A stretch of DNA of 64,000 nucleotides from Monocercomonoides exilis (GCA_001643675.2 LSRY02000023.1:62001-126000), one strand, 5' to 3'; counted from the first letter of the stretch, positions 33,301 through 43,254 are shown. Program-made: numbers and translations. Notes: generated from the letters alone by a model not told the origin.

Positions 33301-35683
33301 TCCCATCCCCAGAAACAACACAATGTTCAAAAGTGCATCCATTTATTGAGGCAGTGCAGGCATCCTCAAGCCCTTCGCTCCACACTGCATTCAGGCATCC
33401 GCCATTCTGCTCGCTCTCAACATCCCAAAAAGAAGCATTGGCAAGAGAAACAGATTTGCAATCCGACAAAGCAATTGCACAGCCTTGCGAAAATGAAAAC
33501 CCAGAGACATTCACAAATTCCATCATTAAAGAGCCTTCTTCAACCTGAATCAAGGATTTTGTTGAGGCCTGATTCGATTGGGCGCTTTTGGTGAAACTGC
33601 ACAGCTCCAACTGAACTGAGCCAGATGAGCTGATTGTGATTGCAGATCGGTTGAACACGCAAGCAAAGGAAATCTTCTTTGCATTCAGTGAGCCATTCCC
33701 AATGGAGATCAAACATTCTGTTGATGAGGCTTCGAGGCACTTTATTGCTGATGCGTTGTTCTCTGCTCCGCTGAGAACGATGTTTCTCCAGTCGATGTCA
33801 ATCACATCTTCTTCAAATTCTTCATTGGCCATAAAAACATTCTGCCCCAAATATGAATTCCATCTTGTCACTCCATATTCCACCGTTTGGCACTCCGAAC
33901 CTGTTCCTCCGCATGTGTCCATATTTCTTCCAGAATTGCTGATGTGTATTTCATGTTGAGGAGCTTGCAGATATGAGTCATAAGCAACGCCTTTATCTCC
34001 GCAGTCCAATGCATATGCAATGCATTGCACGACTTTTCTTGGAGCTGTTGAAAGAGAAAAGCATTCCAATATCTGAATTGTATTTGTCAAGCTAAATCCT
34101 TTTCCAATATAAATATCTGCTGCATGTGTCGATTTATTCACTGTATTGTTTTCAAACAAGCAAAACTGAATTTTCTCTTGCTTATTAAAGATATTTTCGG
34201 AAGTGTCAAAGCCTCCTGCTCCTAATTGCGAATCTCCTTTTAATAAGTAACAATTTGACATCACGAAATCAGTCCTTGGTTCTTGAAGAAAAACTGTTCC
34301 AGCATAAATTGAAATTGCTTTGCTGTTTTTGAAGACAGAGTTGTAAATTGATCCACTTCCTCCAATATACCATGCAACACTTCCTCCAAAAGCTGCTGAA
34401 CAGTTTTCAAAAGAACAGCCAATTATCAGAGAAAAATTATTTGAAAGATGAGTAAACGCTCCTCCAATTGACCATTTTCCTTTTCCGCTACAATTATTAA
34501 ATAGAGAATTTACAATCTCACAATTGCTTTCATCGCTTAAAACGGCACCGCCATATCCATATTGACCATTATATGTATCGGTGCATTCTGAAAATGAGCA
34601 TTTGTCAACAGTGAGCTTTGCTCCGCCTTTAACTGCAATTGCACCACCATGAACAGCGCTGCATTCGGTGAAATTGCAATCTTCGAATTTGATATCACCT
34701 TCTGAAAATGATTGTGCTTCATTCGTGAAGTTCTGATGAGAAATGGTGTTTCTCGAACGAATGAAAGAAGTGTTCGAGGAGCTGAAACCACATCCACGAG
34801 AGCCAGAGATGAGAACACCATAAATTGGACAAACACAATCGGTGACCGTGCATCCTTCGATTTTGCTCTCCTGCAAAGAATGCCTTTGTGGAGAGTTTTT
34901 GTTGCTGCTCCGAGCAGACACATTGTGGAAGCTGCAAAAAGAAGCTGAGGCAAATGACAAATCGACATCGCCAATGAACGGATTCGCAGACGAGGCACAA
35001 AACGAAGAAAAGGTGCAGCTCAAAACACGAACGCTCCCTGTCAATGGCTGTGCGGAGATTCCTGCTGAAACAAGAGATGGCTGCGCTTGCTGCGGAAAGG
35101 GACTTCGGAAAGAAATATTCGCCATTCGTATTGTTCCTCCTGCACACTCAAAAGCAGAGTCTTCTGTTTCTGTCACCACGCTTATCGTGCAGTCACTAAC
35201 GTATAGCAAAGAAAATTCATTTCTCACAGATATCGCACATGTGCCATTTTGGATGATATTTATTCGCTCAACAGCCAACGACGAGTTCAGAACCTTCATC
35301 TGGCTCCAAATCAAGCTCCATTTGTACTTATCATCATTGGCAAGGCCAGCAGGAAATTTATAACAAAATGCCCTCTCTGCATCCACCGGCAATCGTTTTA
35401 AGCGTTTTTCTGTATTTCGTGGCCAGCCAGATGAATCCAAATCCTGCACCACATTAGGCTTCGCCACACTGATTGCATTTGATGTGCGCGAGGATGGTGC
35501 ATTTTTGCGCTTCTCGCTTGTGTCTCCAAGGCTTCCAATGTTATTATCTTGAAAATCGTTCTTTTTGATCGCATCGGCATCGTAGCTCGCTTTTTCATTG
35601 CAGAAAATTGCGTGAAAAACTATAGAAACACAAAAAAGCGTGTAAAGTGTGGTGCATGTTTTTCGTTTGAGACGTAATATCAT
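27314..35683 (-). CDS. Giant receptor-like protein: beta-helix ectodomain, one TM, cytoplasmic pseudokinase (right-arm copy)
   Basis: A single exon encodes 2789 aa from the ATG at 35683. An in-frame ATG at 35716 would add 11 residues, but its equivalent in the left copy is followed by a stop, so the inner start is preferred. Domain order is as in the left-arm copy: signal peptide, beta-helix cassettes with CG-x4-PC hinges, TM (plus-strand 28650-28730), basic RWRKQKRR, and a pseudokinase with APEL but no HRD or DFG. Differences from the left copy are clustered. The patch at plus-strand 34476-34575 recodes about 40 residues. Residues around VEIEKGEF differ, and the TM plus juxtamembrane segment (FIIFVVRWRKQKRRTKELE) and the KEIEE insertion match the third gene at 49976 rather than the left copy. 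Transcription starts within about 95 bp of the GRP94 start on the other strand. Confidence 0.9.
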   Translation of the reverse strand: MILRLKRKTCTTLYTLFCVSIVFHAIFCNEKASYDADAIKKNDFQDNNIGSLGDTSEKRKNAPSSRTSNAISVAKPNVVQDLDSSGWPRNTEKRLKRLPVDAERAFCYKFPAGLANDDKYKWSLIWSQMKVLNSSLAVERINIIQNGTCAISVRNEFSLLYVSDCTISVVTETEDSAFECAGGTIRMANISFRSPFPQQAQPSLVSAGISAQPLTGSVRVLSCTFSSFCASSANPFIGDVDLSFASASFCSFHNVSARSSNKNSPQRHSLQESKIEGCTVTDCVCPIYGVLISGSRGCGFSSSNTSFIRSRNTISHQNFTNEAQSFSEGDIKFEDCNFTECSAVHGGAIAVKGGAKLTVDKCSFSECTDTYNGQYGYGGAVLSDESNCEIVNSLFNNCSGKGKWSIGGAFTHLSNNFSLIIGCSFENCSAAFGGSVAWYIGGSGSIYNSVFKNSKAISIYAGTVFLQEPRTDFVMSNCYLLKGDSQLGAGGFDTSENIFNKQEKIQFCLFENNTVNKSTHAADIYIGKGFSLTNTIQILECFSLSTAPRKVVQCIAYALDCGDKGVAYDSYLQAPQHEIHISNSGRNMDTCGGTGSECQTVEYGVTRWNSYLGQNVFMANEEFEEDVIDIDWRNIVLSGAENNASAIKCLEASSTECLISIGNGSLNAKKISFACVFNRSAITISSSGSVQLELCSFTKSAQSNQASTKSLIQVEEGSLMMEFVNVSGFSFSQGCAIALSDCKSVSLANASFWDVESEQNGGCLNAVWSEGLEDACTASINGCTFEHCVVSGDGNGGGALFLSLKSSCSATITECSFEECEAPFDSQVGFGGGIFLNLEHSDAAFTITAPSFSSEKPNKAKHGNDLFVQSPDLKESITNETLPFAYALGHNSFDSLRGFHGNDREHSIPLVLFFEEVGSTIHVGSEDGADTVVCGFSDYPCQSFDYCTGRLAEENAKAIAVVESVIIESELKQPDLILRSSNASKAGITCAKSLNTLTGKAMTATGNVSIELIRFLLPSSFDSEIETLIFLSSESSLSLTKCAFEMQVGELNQMSYWLFQMSGGSLNMNECLLSSANLQHAPIAVSESTASTPTTAISLNVKNSDIGDQPLIGVIPSSTSKQLNDGTKSDGVVSLSQCSFEGITNGDANSAVLIASSISSHVECLHWNVTNAKGAESMEGGAMKIVIEAESQFMMENATFTKCCAESEAGGKGGGVYFDCSASNAFSFRQMAFDQCSAKHGKNMFFFSSDLNVSITKQSLAFEVSETAGDANLLVGSDSTKTDFDLCRFLIEFASQEIHLSRNSGWDVLRCGSGEEPCATMEYGQKHFRALDEPEQPNMNTFVIIDEVQVDCEVDISDIVLTSTDAESHSALSFGTIISPQAEKPEEGDCVLANNGKCSLMNIEVCCGDGSGWKQTKLISTGGSSFAAQGCSFTSTSDTPIRYCIVACLSGTCELSFCSFQSIKAESHILIASHESSIDWTNVSMSNMELMGKSIVAVLAQAELRGEPQMLNEGDSPRVELKCCTLFSLRQSAPSEPSIISCCGSEPSSVLVQNTSIKSSGSSLSENGGCIAMKLSEGGYFECRFSTISGCFCSATGRGGAMFLDCSSITSDGLLPFLLKNTTFMENKAFRGRDVYVKCANVEAQIGAELFELDFRPPFVREFAMWGCTAPDYADEQDLLLLVVVYQSETIFASSTADNASDSRQCGGMSGPCISVNVALAHVIPSVYSNLLIDKRAAVSGEASACDVSMKSLSAEGERGNIVLNSSIGSKRSSLVSCSSRVKMESLSFLFGSAFSSSHSSLLLLADGNLSIADTTFAQEDWSGSSETRLNCSVILVENGRLSINRCAFVSLHLSSSCVAARGGGQYCAFMDLNISDVNCGELFDFCNLSNLSMLQVLVSSCMFDRSALILRSCKDSQLQKVQIKNAESKASLIVFCSDGSGGHSNIQCSHVELDDIRVSKESLLSVECEDANVEMNFLAICNAMLGEGCAVSVASNASTFRLKQSSYRNVTRDSLGPCCLAASSSSSSSSSSSTLLVELENCTSQKCISSSEKGRIAALTDLTDVNLSSCAFDGAASVQQLGANEDSFENVCRWNGSMIDLQNCSGLMKDSMLTNSENGGLSLSGGSVEIEKGEFMNNNPSIANYGSARRNILCGNSAKLKVASLKGGDGVKDNTSLWILDEGCTLEGIAGERASAFFIPKVESVSSEKSGEKVDVVFIGSVLLPCNLSFKTVAAVGDEEVVEKYSFDESGFISEEEVHGSIPAKTIEGVASEAEVRVCILFGNTDEPSSTDSFVLKNKSETKANGDEKIVEGGKEGKSIWPIIVVIFAVLFLIALVGFIIFVVRWRKQKRRTKELEIIVEDTVKKDPKLIEMMTMEMSPEEQWRRAEREVEEKNEENAKRRMCGKKMAHSESEEYLLSESGSTEYILGKDSDKIPEWMLEKVEEKEIEEEETRKRTPSPSISSTSTTDTSDTDTTFVRSEGLCPTTSSMSNLVDAMACSSPHEKLIVDLRDSLFMLLHGRNEKKEMAIGTLQQREQTAAQILFWVANLALHVFDEMENTLSSLSNLSSLIVLFSEHMVICIALHSDCSSSDDSDSSSVFSSSSIVTSASDCSCANKKGRGSPPPSSAFEDDEDNKLESLRWKAPELLMNKKMGATKKSVAFSIGMMLWECLTLEIPFGEYEAGTAGDKIVNGERPANGAERESSLFECMRSCLSQEAADRPKLMELKREFIQRFPPGAVAVTISDAVDYECFSNCVEGNEESKESDGSDGSDGSDGSSSKTLLVKEK

Positions 35684-35777
35684 GATTAAAAATTTGAATA
35701 TTTTATTTTGTGACATTGATCAAATCTCAATTATGTAGGTTATATATTTAGATCGCTGAAAGATCGTTTGCTTCTCA
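35684..35777. promoter_or_regulatory. Compact divergent promoter between giant gene and GRP94
   Basis: Only 94 bp separate the preferred start of the right-arm giant gene (minus strand) from the GRP94 ATG at 35778. It must hold both 5' UTRs and start sites. The palindrome homology ends, or at least can no longer be followed, at 35740 inside it. An AT-rich tatatattta lies at 35742-35751. No specific factor site can be named. Confidence 0.6.
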
Positions 35778-38343
35778 ATGTTGAATTTATATTTGATTGC
35801 AACTGTTTTTTTGATCTCGTTACAAGGAGCTGAGTTTGATGTTATTATTAGTAATAACTTTTATTTGTTAACGTATTTCATATTGTTTTATTTACAGAGA
35901 AACAAAAAGCGAAGCAGCAAGCGCGGCAAACTACGAATTTACAACGGATGTGTCAAAAATGATGAAGATTCTTATTAACTCATTGTACTCAAACAAGGAT
36001 ATTTTTCTGCGAGAGTTGATCTCAAATGCTGCTGATGCTCTGAACAAAGTCAGATTCCAAGCGCTCACAGACAAGGACATTCTTGGAGAAGGTGACAACG
36101 CAAAACTTGATATTCGCATTATTCCAGACCCAGAAGAAAACACAATCGCTGTTGTTGATCGTGGAATTGGAATGAACGAAACAGAATTAATTCAGAACCT
36201 TGGAACGATTGCGCATTCAGGAACTCAACGTTTTCTGGACGGAGTTGAAAATGGTACTTCTGCTGTAGATCTTATTGGGCAGTTTGGTGTTGGGTTTTAT
36301 TCATCGTTTTTGGTTGCTGACAAAGTTGTTGTGACTTCAAAGAGAAAAGGAGATAAACAGCATGTTTGGGTCTCAGATAATGCACAATCTTTTGAAGTTT
36401 ATCCGGATACAAGCGGAACAGATTTATTCCGTGGAACAAAGGTTGTTCTTCATCTTCGTGATGAAACATATTCAGATGCAAAGAAAATTAAGGAACTTGC
36501 TTTGCATTATTCAGAATTTGTTGATTTCCCTATTTATGTTCGAATGGAAAGAGATATGAACGATCCTGAAGCTCAGAAGCGGGCTGCCAAACAGGAGGAA
36601 GAGGAGGAGGAAGATGAAGACGAAGAAAAGCCTCGCGGAGAAACTTCGTATACAACCGAAGAAGGAAAAGTTTATGATTTTGTTCACGTCAACCCGAGGA
36701 AAGCAATCTGGTTGAGAGACCCAAAGACAGTGTCTGAATCTGATTATGTGGAATTCTTCCGTTCTTTAACACGAGATTACACAGGCAATCCCCTGACCTG
36801 GACTCATTTCAGCGCTGAGGGGGATGTTGGATTCAGGTCAATTTTATACATCCCAGAAGACATGCCGCCAGTTGACACTTCTGACAATGCGAAAAACAGT
36901 GCAGTGAAGTTGTATGTGCACCGTGTGCTGATTACCGAAGAATTTGATGCGTTTATACCACGATACTTGGCGTTTGTGCGTGGTCTTGTGGATTCTGACG
37001 ATCTTCAGCTGAACGTGTCTCGAGAGACCCTTCAGGAGTCAAAGACTCTTCGACAGATTGGAAAGAAAGTTGTACGGAAGATTATCCAGATGATTTCTGA
37101 GATGGCAGAGAAAGCAGAAAGTGAGGGAGATCCATCTTACGAGAAGTTCTACCGGACATATCACAGGTTCCTGAAGATGGGTGTGATGGAAGACATTCCA
37201 AACAGACGACGTTTGGCGCGTCTGCTTCGCTTCAACACGACAAAATCAGAGAAGACGCCAATTTCACTGGATGACTATTTGGAGAGAATGCGCCCTGGGC
37301 AGAGCGATTTCTTCTACATTGCAGGCGATCCTGCGACCTCGAACATCCAACAGTCGCCATTTTTGATTCCGTACAAGAAAAGAGGATTGGAAGTGCTGTT
37401 TCTGTCGGATCCAGTTGATGAGATGGTTGTGCGGGAGATGAAAGAATACGACAAGAAGTTGTTCATTTGTGTGACACAGGTAGAGAAGAAAGCTTTGACA
37501 ACTGAGTCTGAATTTGAGCGCGAGAAATTGAAGCAGTGGAAGAAGAGATTTAAGCCTCTTGTGAACTTCTTCAAGGAAGCGCTTGGAGAGAAAGTTGAAA
37601 GAGTCGAAGTTTCAACTCGTCTGGCTGCTGATGCACGGACACCGTGTGTGCTGGCGCATGTTGAAGGATCAGCCTCGGCCAACATGGAAAGATACACTAG
37701 AGCACAAAACAGAGCCGATCCACGTTTTTATGTACACGAATCGCGCAAAGTGTTGGAGATTAACCCGACGAACAATCTGATCAAGAGAATGAATGTTGCT
37801 GTGCAGCAAGTTGAGGCACAGGGCATTGATGGGCCAGACTTTGATGAGGAACTGGAAGAGAGAGACGCAGCAGATGAAGAACTCGAAGGCAATCGGAAGA
37901 AGCTGGAGACGATGGCACTTCTGCTGTATGACACAGCTGTGTTTGAGTCAGGCTATATTATTGGAGATTCCAATGCATATGCAGCAAATGTGTATGATGT
38001 ACTGACAAGAATGACAGGACTGCCAAATGCCCCAGTCAAATCAGATGAGCATCTGGCAAAGGAGCAAGCAAAAGATGTGGATGACGAACCAGAGAAGAAA
38101 GAGAGTGCAAAGGAAGCAGAGGGAGAAGAAGAAGAAGATGATGAGGAAGAAGAAAAGAAAGAAGATGATATTGTTGAGAGTGAGGAACAAGAAGAGCAGG
38201 AAGAGGCTCGCTTGAGAGAGGAGAGGAGACAAAAGAAGAAGAAAGAGGAAGAGGAAAAGAAGAAAGAAAAAGAAGAGAAGAAGAAAGATGACAAAAAAGA
38301 AGACAAAAAAGAAGCGAAAGAAGAAGCAAAGGAAGAACTGTGA
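35778..38343 (+). CDS. HSP90B1: Endoplasmin/GRP94, the ER-lumen HSP90 chaperone
   Basis: Two exons, 35778-35833 and 35898-38343, with a 64-nt phase-2 intron (GTTTGA donor), encode 833 aa. Exon 1 encodes a signal peptide (MLNLYLIATVFLISLQGAE). The HSP90 ATPase domain follows with FLRELISNAADAL, GIGMNETEL and GQFGVGFYSSFLVADKV. An acidic charged linker follows, then the middle domain with KAIWLRDPKTV and LQLNVSRETLQESKTLRQI. The C-terminal dimerisation domain lies before an unusually long Glu/Lys tail ending KEEL, a plausible KDEL-type retrieval signal. It folds secretory and membrane proteins in the ER using ATP. The intron placement is supported by the continuous GRP94-like reading ANYEFTTDVSKMMKILINS. 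It is convergent with the exonuclease gene downstream. Confidence 0.95.
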
Positions 38344-38779
38344 GTTTATCACGTAATTATTTCTTCTATTCTATCTATCAGCTTTGTTTTGATTGCTAAC
38401 CATTCCATCCATTCAGAATCTCTTTGCGTAAATACTCCCTGTTTTTTTGAGTTTATGTTGCTTTAATCCCTATTTTATCTTATAACATAATGCTAATATC
38501 TTCTGAGAATTCGCTTTTTTTTTTTTTTTAACTGGAAAAATCTTTTTATAAAATAGAAAAGAATATTATATATAAATGCATTAAAATATCACGATTTCTC
38601 AATGAAATTCACTTTATACAATTGTTCACAGCTTTCTTTCTTTTTGTTGTTGTTGTTATTGGGAATAAAGAAATCATAATAATAAATACACCTTTCATTT
38701 TTTGATTTTTCTGAATTGATGAATACTTTACTTTATATTTATGATAAGATGAAATGATTATTTTGTGTGAAGTGAGCAT
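38344..38779. other. Intergenic region between convergent GRP94 and exonuclease genes
   Basis: 436 bp of T- and A-rich sequence between two stop codons, with a T run at 38517-38529. It presumably contains both 3' UTRs. No gene is seen. Confidence 0.7.
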
Positions 38780-41162
38780 TCAAGTGCAGAGCATCAAGAA
38801 TGTCCCCCTCTTCGAAAGCGACACCTCCATCTGTTGTTCAGCGTCCGCCTTCTTTTCATCTCCCGCATCTGCTTTCTCCTTCGTCTCTTCTTCTATCTTT
38901 TCCTCTTCCTTTTCCTCTTCCTTCTTCCCTTTATACTTCTGCTGCTTCTGGTTCATCTTCTGGTTCATCTTCCTCTTCTTCTGAGCATTCTGCCCTTGTT
39001 GATTCTGTGAGTTATGCAGTGACTGAATGAATGAAGGATTGGCTGGATTCGGCCCAGCAATCAGAATGAACAGCGACTGTGGCGGGAGAGTGTTGTAGAG
39101 GAGCTCAAGATAGCCATCAAGGAGCGTCTTATCCAACTCGGTGTGTGGCGCAACTGAAGAAGAAGAAGATGATGATGATGATGATGATGAAGTGGCTGAT
39201 GTAGGTGGTGGAGAAGTTGAAGAAGGAGGAGGTGTATTTTGTGCTGTGTTGAATGAGAAATGTGCCGATGGATTTGTGACAGCATTCTGGTTCCATCCAT
39301 CCAAATGCACAAAAATGCATTGCGGCGGGTCAGAAGCACTTTTCGTGTTCTGTGTGAGCGCATTCTGCATCGTCTTGATGGCACACGATACACAATCTTC
39401 GTCGTTCTTCAGGTTCTTCACCACTTTGAAGCTGCCCACAAACTTCTCTTCCATCCCTCTTTTCGCTGCACTTTCTGCTTTCTGCTTGTCTGCACTCGAT
39501 CTGACTTCAACGATTTCACTCGCTTTGGCCATTCCTTTTGACACTTCTTCTTCCATCTGCTTCTTCCGCAGCGCCAACTTCCTCTGTGTTTTCGAGGGGT
39601 ACTCAACACCATCCAAAATGTACACTTTTTTGTTCTTCTGTTTGGAGGAATTTGTTTCTCCTTCATTCGAATCTGACTTTGCATTAGATGCGCTTTCAGT
39701 CTGCTTTGAAGCTGTTTTGTCTGACGCAATTTCTTGCTTTTCTTTCTTTTCTGTAGTATTTTCTTCATTTTTCTGTTTGGCTTCTTCTTTTGCGCTTGTT
39801 GCAGCTACTCCAATGTCTTCTGCATCATCTTCATCTTTTCCTTTTTTCGCTTTATTCTTTTTCTTCCCTTCTTTGTTTTTATTTTTGCCTTGGTTCGATT
39901 CTTGTTTATTCTCCTTTGTTTGAACGGAATCTTTAACTTCTTCTTCTTTCTTCACTTTCTCCTTTTCTTTCTCTTTCTCTTTCTCTTTCGTCTTTTCAGC
40001 GCGTGTCTGTGTTTTCTTCTCCTTCAGATGCTTTTCAGCACCGAGTGCATTCACAAAGGCATCCGATGCAATCAAAGTGGTGTCGCATTCAATCGAAGCG
40101 ACTTGGAACAAAGAGACAGAAGTCAGATTCTGCAGAGGAAGAGGCTTGGGCAATGGCGGAATGAAAAGCTGTGGGCAGTTGAGTGGATCAGATTGAAGTG
40201 AAGAAGAAGAAGAAAGTGAAGAAGATTGTGCAGATGCTGTATCAACCTCCATCTTCTCATCTCTCTCATTCTTTGCCTTGAACACCTCACTCCCCACCCA
40301 CCTCTCTGACGTGACAGGATGTACCCACTCTTCTCTCGTGTCCTCCAACATGCCTGCGCCGCTGCTCTGCTTCAGCTGCTCTGCCTTCGCCAGCACCAGC
40401 CGCAGCGTCGCCAGCGCATCCTCTGCTGAGTCGTGCACTTCGCCCTGGATGTCGTAATGGAGGATGCTTTTCGTGAGGCTCCGGAGAGAGTTCTTGTATT
40501 GGCCTGGAAATTGATAGATTAAATAAAAAGAAAGATGGATGAAGATTGAAATATTTGAATTTTTAAATAAAAGATAATATTATTAATCACAGACTTTATT
40601 AAAAAAACTTTAAAAAATAGCAGTATTAAAATAAAATATTTATATAAGAAAATAGTTTATGCTCATAATGATGTTTTAAAAAAATTGCATAAGCAGCAAA
40701 AAGCACATTGAGAAATGAAGCAAACGTTGTTTGTGTGGATAGAGCACCGATGTGTCTATCACCAAGTCATGCACAATTCTCAGTGCTTTCAAGTCGTTCT
40801 CGACCGAATGGCCGATGAGAATGGTGGTTGGGAAGAGGAAGTTGTCCAATATCTCCCTCTGCACATCCTCTCTCCTTTTCGTCACTGGGCTCAGAATCTC
40901 CTCAGTGATCCCCGAGAACCGTGTGTGGTAGTCAACCACAGGCGCCACTGGCTTGCAGAACGAGTCGTACAAAATGGCCCCTTCAGTCGAGACGAGCGTG
41001 GCGCGGGCGAGCTCCAGGAAGCCAGTGGTGGTTGACACCATCTCACAGTCGAGCGATAGAATTGAGTGAAATGGATGAGAAGAATTTAATGAAGAAGAAT
41101 TTAATGAAGAAGAAGAAGAAGAAGAAGAAGAAGAAGAAGAAGAAGAAGAAGAAGAAGAAGAA

Positions 41163-41195
<33 letters not shown>

Positions 41196-42706
41196 TTTGA
41201 TTGAGACAGCAGCGCCTGTCTTCTCTTCGCATTGTGATATGCTGTGACTGAAATGTATTCTTTGGACTCTCCGTCCGAAACATGGCTTCTTTCTGGCACT
41301 TTCACCTCGCCACTCGCTTGCTTCTCCCCTTCTTTCTTTTCTCCTTCCTTTTTCTGTTCAATGCCTCCTTCTTTGCTCTCTTCTTTCTCATCAGAACTTT
41401 TCGCGTCTGCTTTTTTCTTGTGTTTATCTGCTTTTTCATTCGACTTAACCAAAATGTCAAGTGACGAACTTGTTTCTTCATCGGATTCATTTTCTTCCTC
41501 TTTCTTCTTCTTTTCTTCTCTTTCCATTCTTTCTTCTTCTTCTTCTTCTTCCTTCTCTTTCTCTTTCTCTTTCTCTTTCTCTTTCTCTTTCTCTTTCTCT
41601 TTCTCTTTCTTGTCTGATATCCTCTCTTCCACATTCCTCTCCACCCACTTCCCTTCAGCCCACTCTCCAGGATTAAACCCTTCTTCTTTCTCTTCTTGCA
41701 TCTTTTTCTGCAGTGTGGCTACTTCCTGCTCCTCCGACGCTGCCTCATCTGTCGGAAGAAGAATCATTATGCGCTTTTCAGCAGCCAGCAGCGGATCAAC
41801 AGTCGGATCTGGAAGGACAGCCTCTTCCATCTCTGTTCGGAGTCGTAGAAAATCTGCCTTTGCCTTCGCCTGTTCTTCATCAGAAGGCGAGATGCTTTCT
41901 TCAGGAAGATAGCACGCAACAGGAAATCCATTGTTAATCATTTCTCGCTTTGTCAACAGAAACTTTTCCATCTTCCTACGCAAGTTATCTCTCCAAGAAC
42001 CAACGCTCCACCATCCTTCCTTTCTTAAAGGAGGTGGGTTGTGTAGCAATCTTGTAATGGGATCGTCAAGACACTCCCCTTGCAATGCCGCATCATTCAG
42101 CAAAGGAATAACTGGCTCAATTTGCTTTCCAGATAATGAAAAAAGATCTCTTTCAAACACTGTGGGGTTTGAAACATATCCGCTTTTTGCCAAAATTGGA
42201 AGGGAAGCCGCTATACGATGGGTCAATATTGCCCAGTTTGATGCATCTTGATTTGTAATGAAAGGATTTTGAGAAATATCACAATTTAAAATTGGAAAAG
42301 TGCTTGATGGGTAAAAAAATTCTTGAGTCAAGCAAGGAGCATCAACTATCATTATGAATTTATATCTGTTAATTAATGGAATATAGATCCAAGGGCATTG
42401 AGGCATCTCTTTCACGAGCAATGAAATTAACAAGATTTGAAGACTCTGAAACAAATATCAAACCAAGAAATGCAGCATTACAAATAGCATTAACTCAATG
42501 CAAACGTTTATTGAAAGGGCATCTCTTTCACATTCCAAAAATTCTTGAAAATTGATAGCAATGGAATCAAACTTTTGATTCTTTCGAACTTTTCGTCCTT
42601 GTAAGTTTTGCTTCAGTATATTCTCTAATTGGCAGTATTGAGTTATTAATTTTTGATTCAACATCCCAAGTTTGCGGATGGCCACTTCTCCTTTTCTCAT
42701 TGCCAT
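38780..42706 (-). CDS. REXO1: REXO1/Rnh70-type DEDDh RNA exonuclease
   Basis: Three exons on the minus strand, 42706-42506, 42445-40726 and 40503-38780, encode 1214 aa. Both introns (60 and 222 nt) start GTTTGC and rejoin the frame exactly. The catalytic domain is split by intron 2: LSLDCEMV (Exo I), VVDYHTRFSGITEE, TILIGHSVENDLKALRI (Exo II) and DTSVLYPHKQR in exon 2, then QYKNSLRSL and HDSAEDALATL (Exo III) in exon 3. All DEDDh residues are present, so it should be an active 3'-5' exonuclease for rRNA, tRNA or snRNA end processing, probably nucleolar or nuclear. The N-terminal half and the approximately 500-residue C-terminal extension are low-complexity, with KE repeats and a long polyserine tract coded at 41106-41194. 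Assignment to REXO1 rather than REXO5 rests on the residues around the catalytic sites. Confidence 0.88.
41106..41194. repeat. In-frame GAA/GAT trinucleotide repeat coding polyserine
   Basis: About 19 GAA units followed by about 10 GAT units on the plus strand. Read on the minus strand they encode an uninterrupted run of more than 25 serines just before the exonuclease catalytic domain. The tract is likely length-variable between strains. Confidence 0.9.
41554..41616. repeat. In-frame CTTTCT hexanucleotide repeat coding KE repeats
   Basis: About ten CTTTCT units on the plus strand. On the minus strand they encode alternating Lys-Glu in the exonuclease N-terminal half. Confidence 0.85.
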
Positions 42707-43254
42707 TGAAAAAAATTATCTACCCATAGCAAATTTTCTTAAATAATTTTTATATTTTTCATCAAGTTTCATTTTTGTAAATTAGAGTCAAGAAAAAAGG
42801 AAAGGAAATTTTTTTATAATGAAAGAATCTTTTCAGCAAGAAACTAATTATATATGCTTTGAATGAAAAATTTTTTGAGAGCCTAAATTCATTGAAAAAC
42901 AATTTGAGAATGATAATGTGTGGCTAAAGTCTTGCATTAATGAAAAAAACAACCATTTGTTCCAATCTTTTTCCACAACTTAATCATGATAAATCTTTCA
43001 TTCACGTGTCAAAAAAAACAAATGAAAATTTCCAAAACTGAGAAAAATAAAAAAATGAAAAGAATGGAACAAAATTCAAAAAGCTAGAATATATCGTCAC
43101 ACACTTGAAATTATTTTCATGTAAAAGAGGATTGTTTATTCTTTAGAATTAAATGCTCCTTTTATTACAAGGAAATGCTTTTCGAAAAAAAATATATATG
43201 ATAACAAACTTGTTAAAGAGAGAAGATTTTGATATTTTTTATTTTTTTTTTATT
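42707..43254. other. AT-rich upstream region of the exonuclease gene
   Basis: Very AT-rich sequence with A and T runs and no credible open frame. The exonuclease promoter must lie at its left end. Confidence 0.6.

Larger units (their letters stand above)
19800..35740 (-). repeat. Right arm of giant inverted repeat
   Basis: Reverse-complement partner of 1-15910. The inner edge is at 19800. The outer match runs to about 35740, where the window's left edge stops the comparison. This end falls inside the short divergent promoter between the right-arm giant gene and GRP94. Relative to the left arm it has four more GAA units at 24941-25012, one extra triplet near 21620, a 15-bp in-frame insertion (KEIEE) in the giant gene, and clustered substitutions in that gene's ectodomain. 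Confidence 0.97.

Noticed and set aside
1-35740. Palindrome as a pure assembly or template-switch artefact
   Set aside because: The arms differ in repeat lengths, a 15-bp coding insertion and clustered coding substitutions, and the core genes are strongly diverged. A hairpin artefact would give identical arms. Long-read confirmation is still desirable.
39141-39923. 260-codon plus-strand open frame opposite exon 3 of the exonuclease
   Set aside because: Phe/Ser-rich antisense shadow of the Lys/Glu-rich exonuclease C-terminus. The exonuclease frame has catalytic motifs and proper splice sites.
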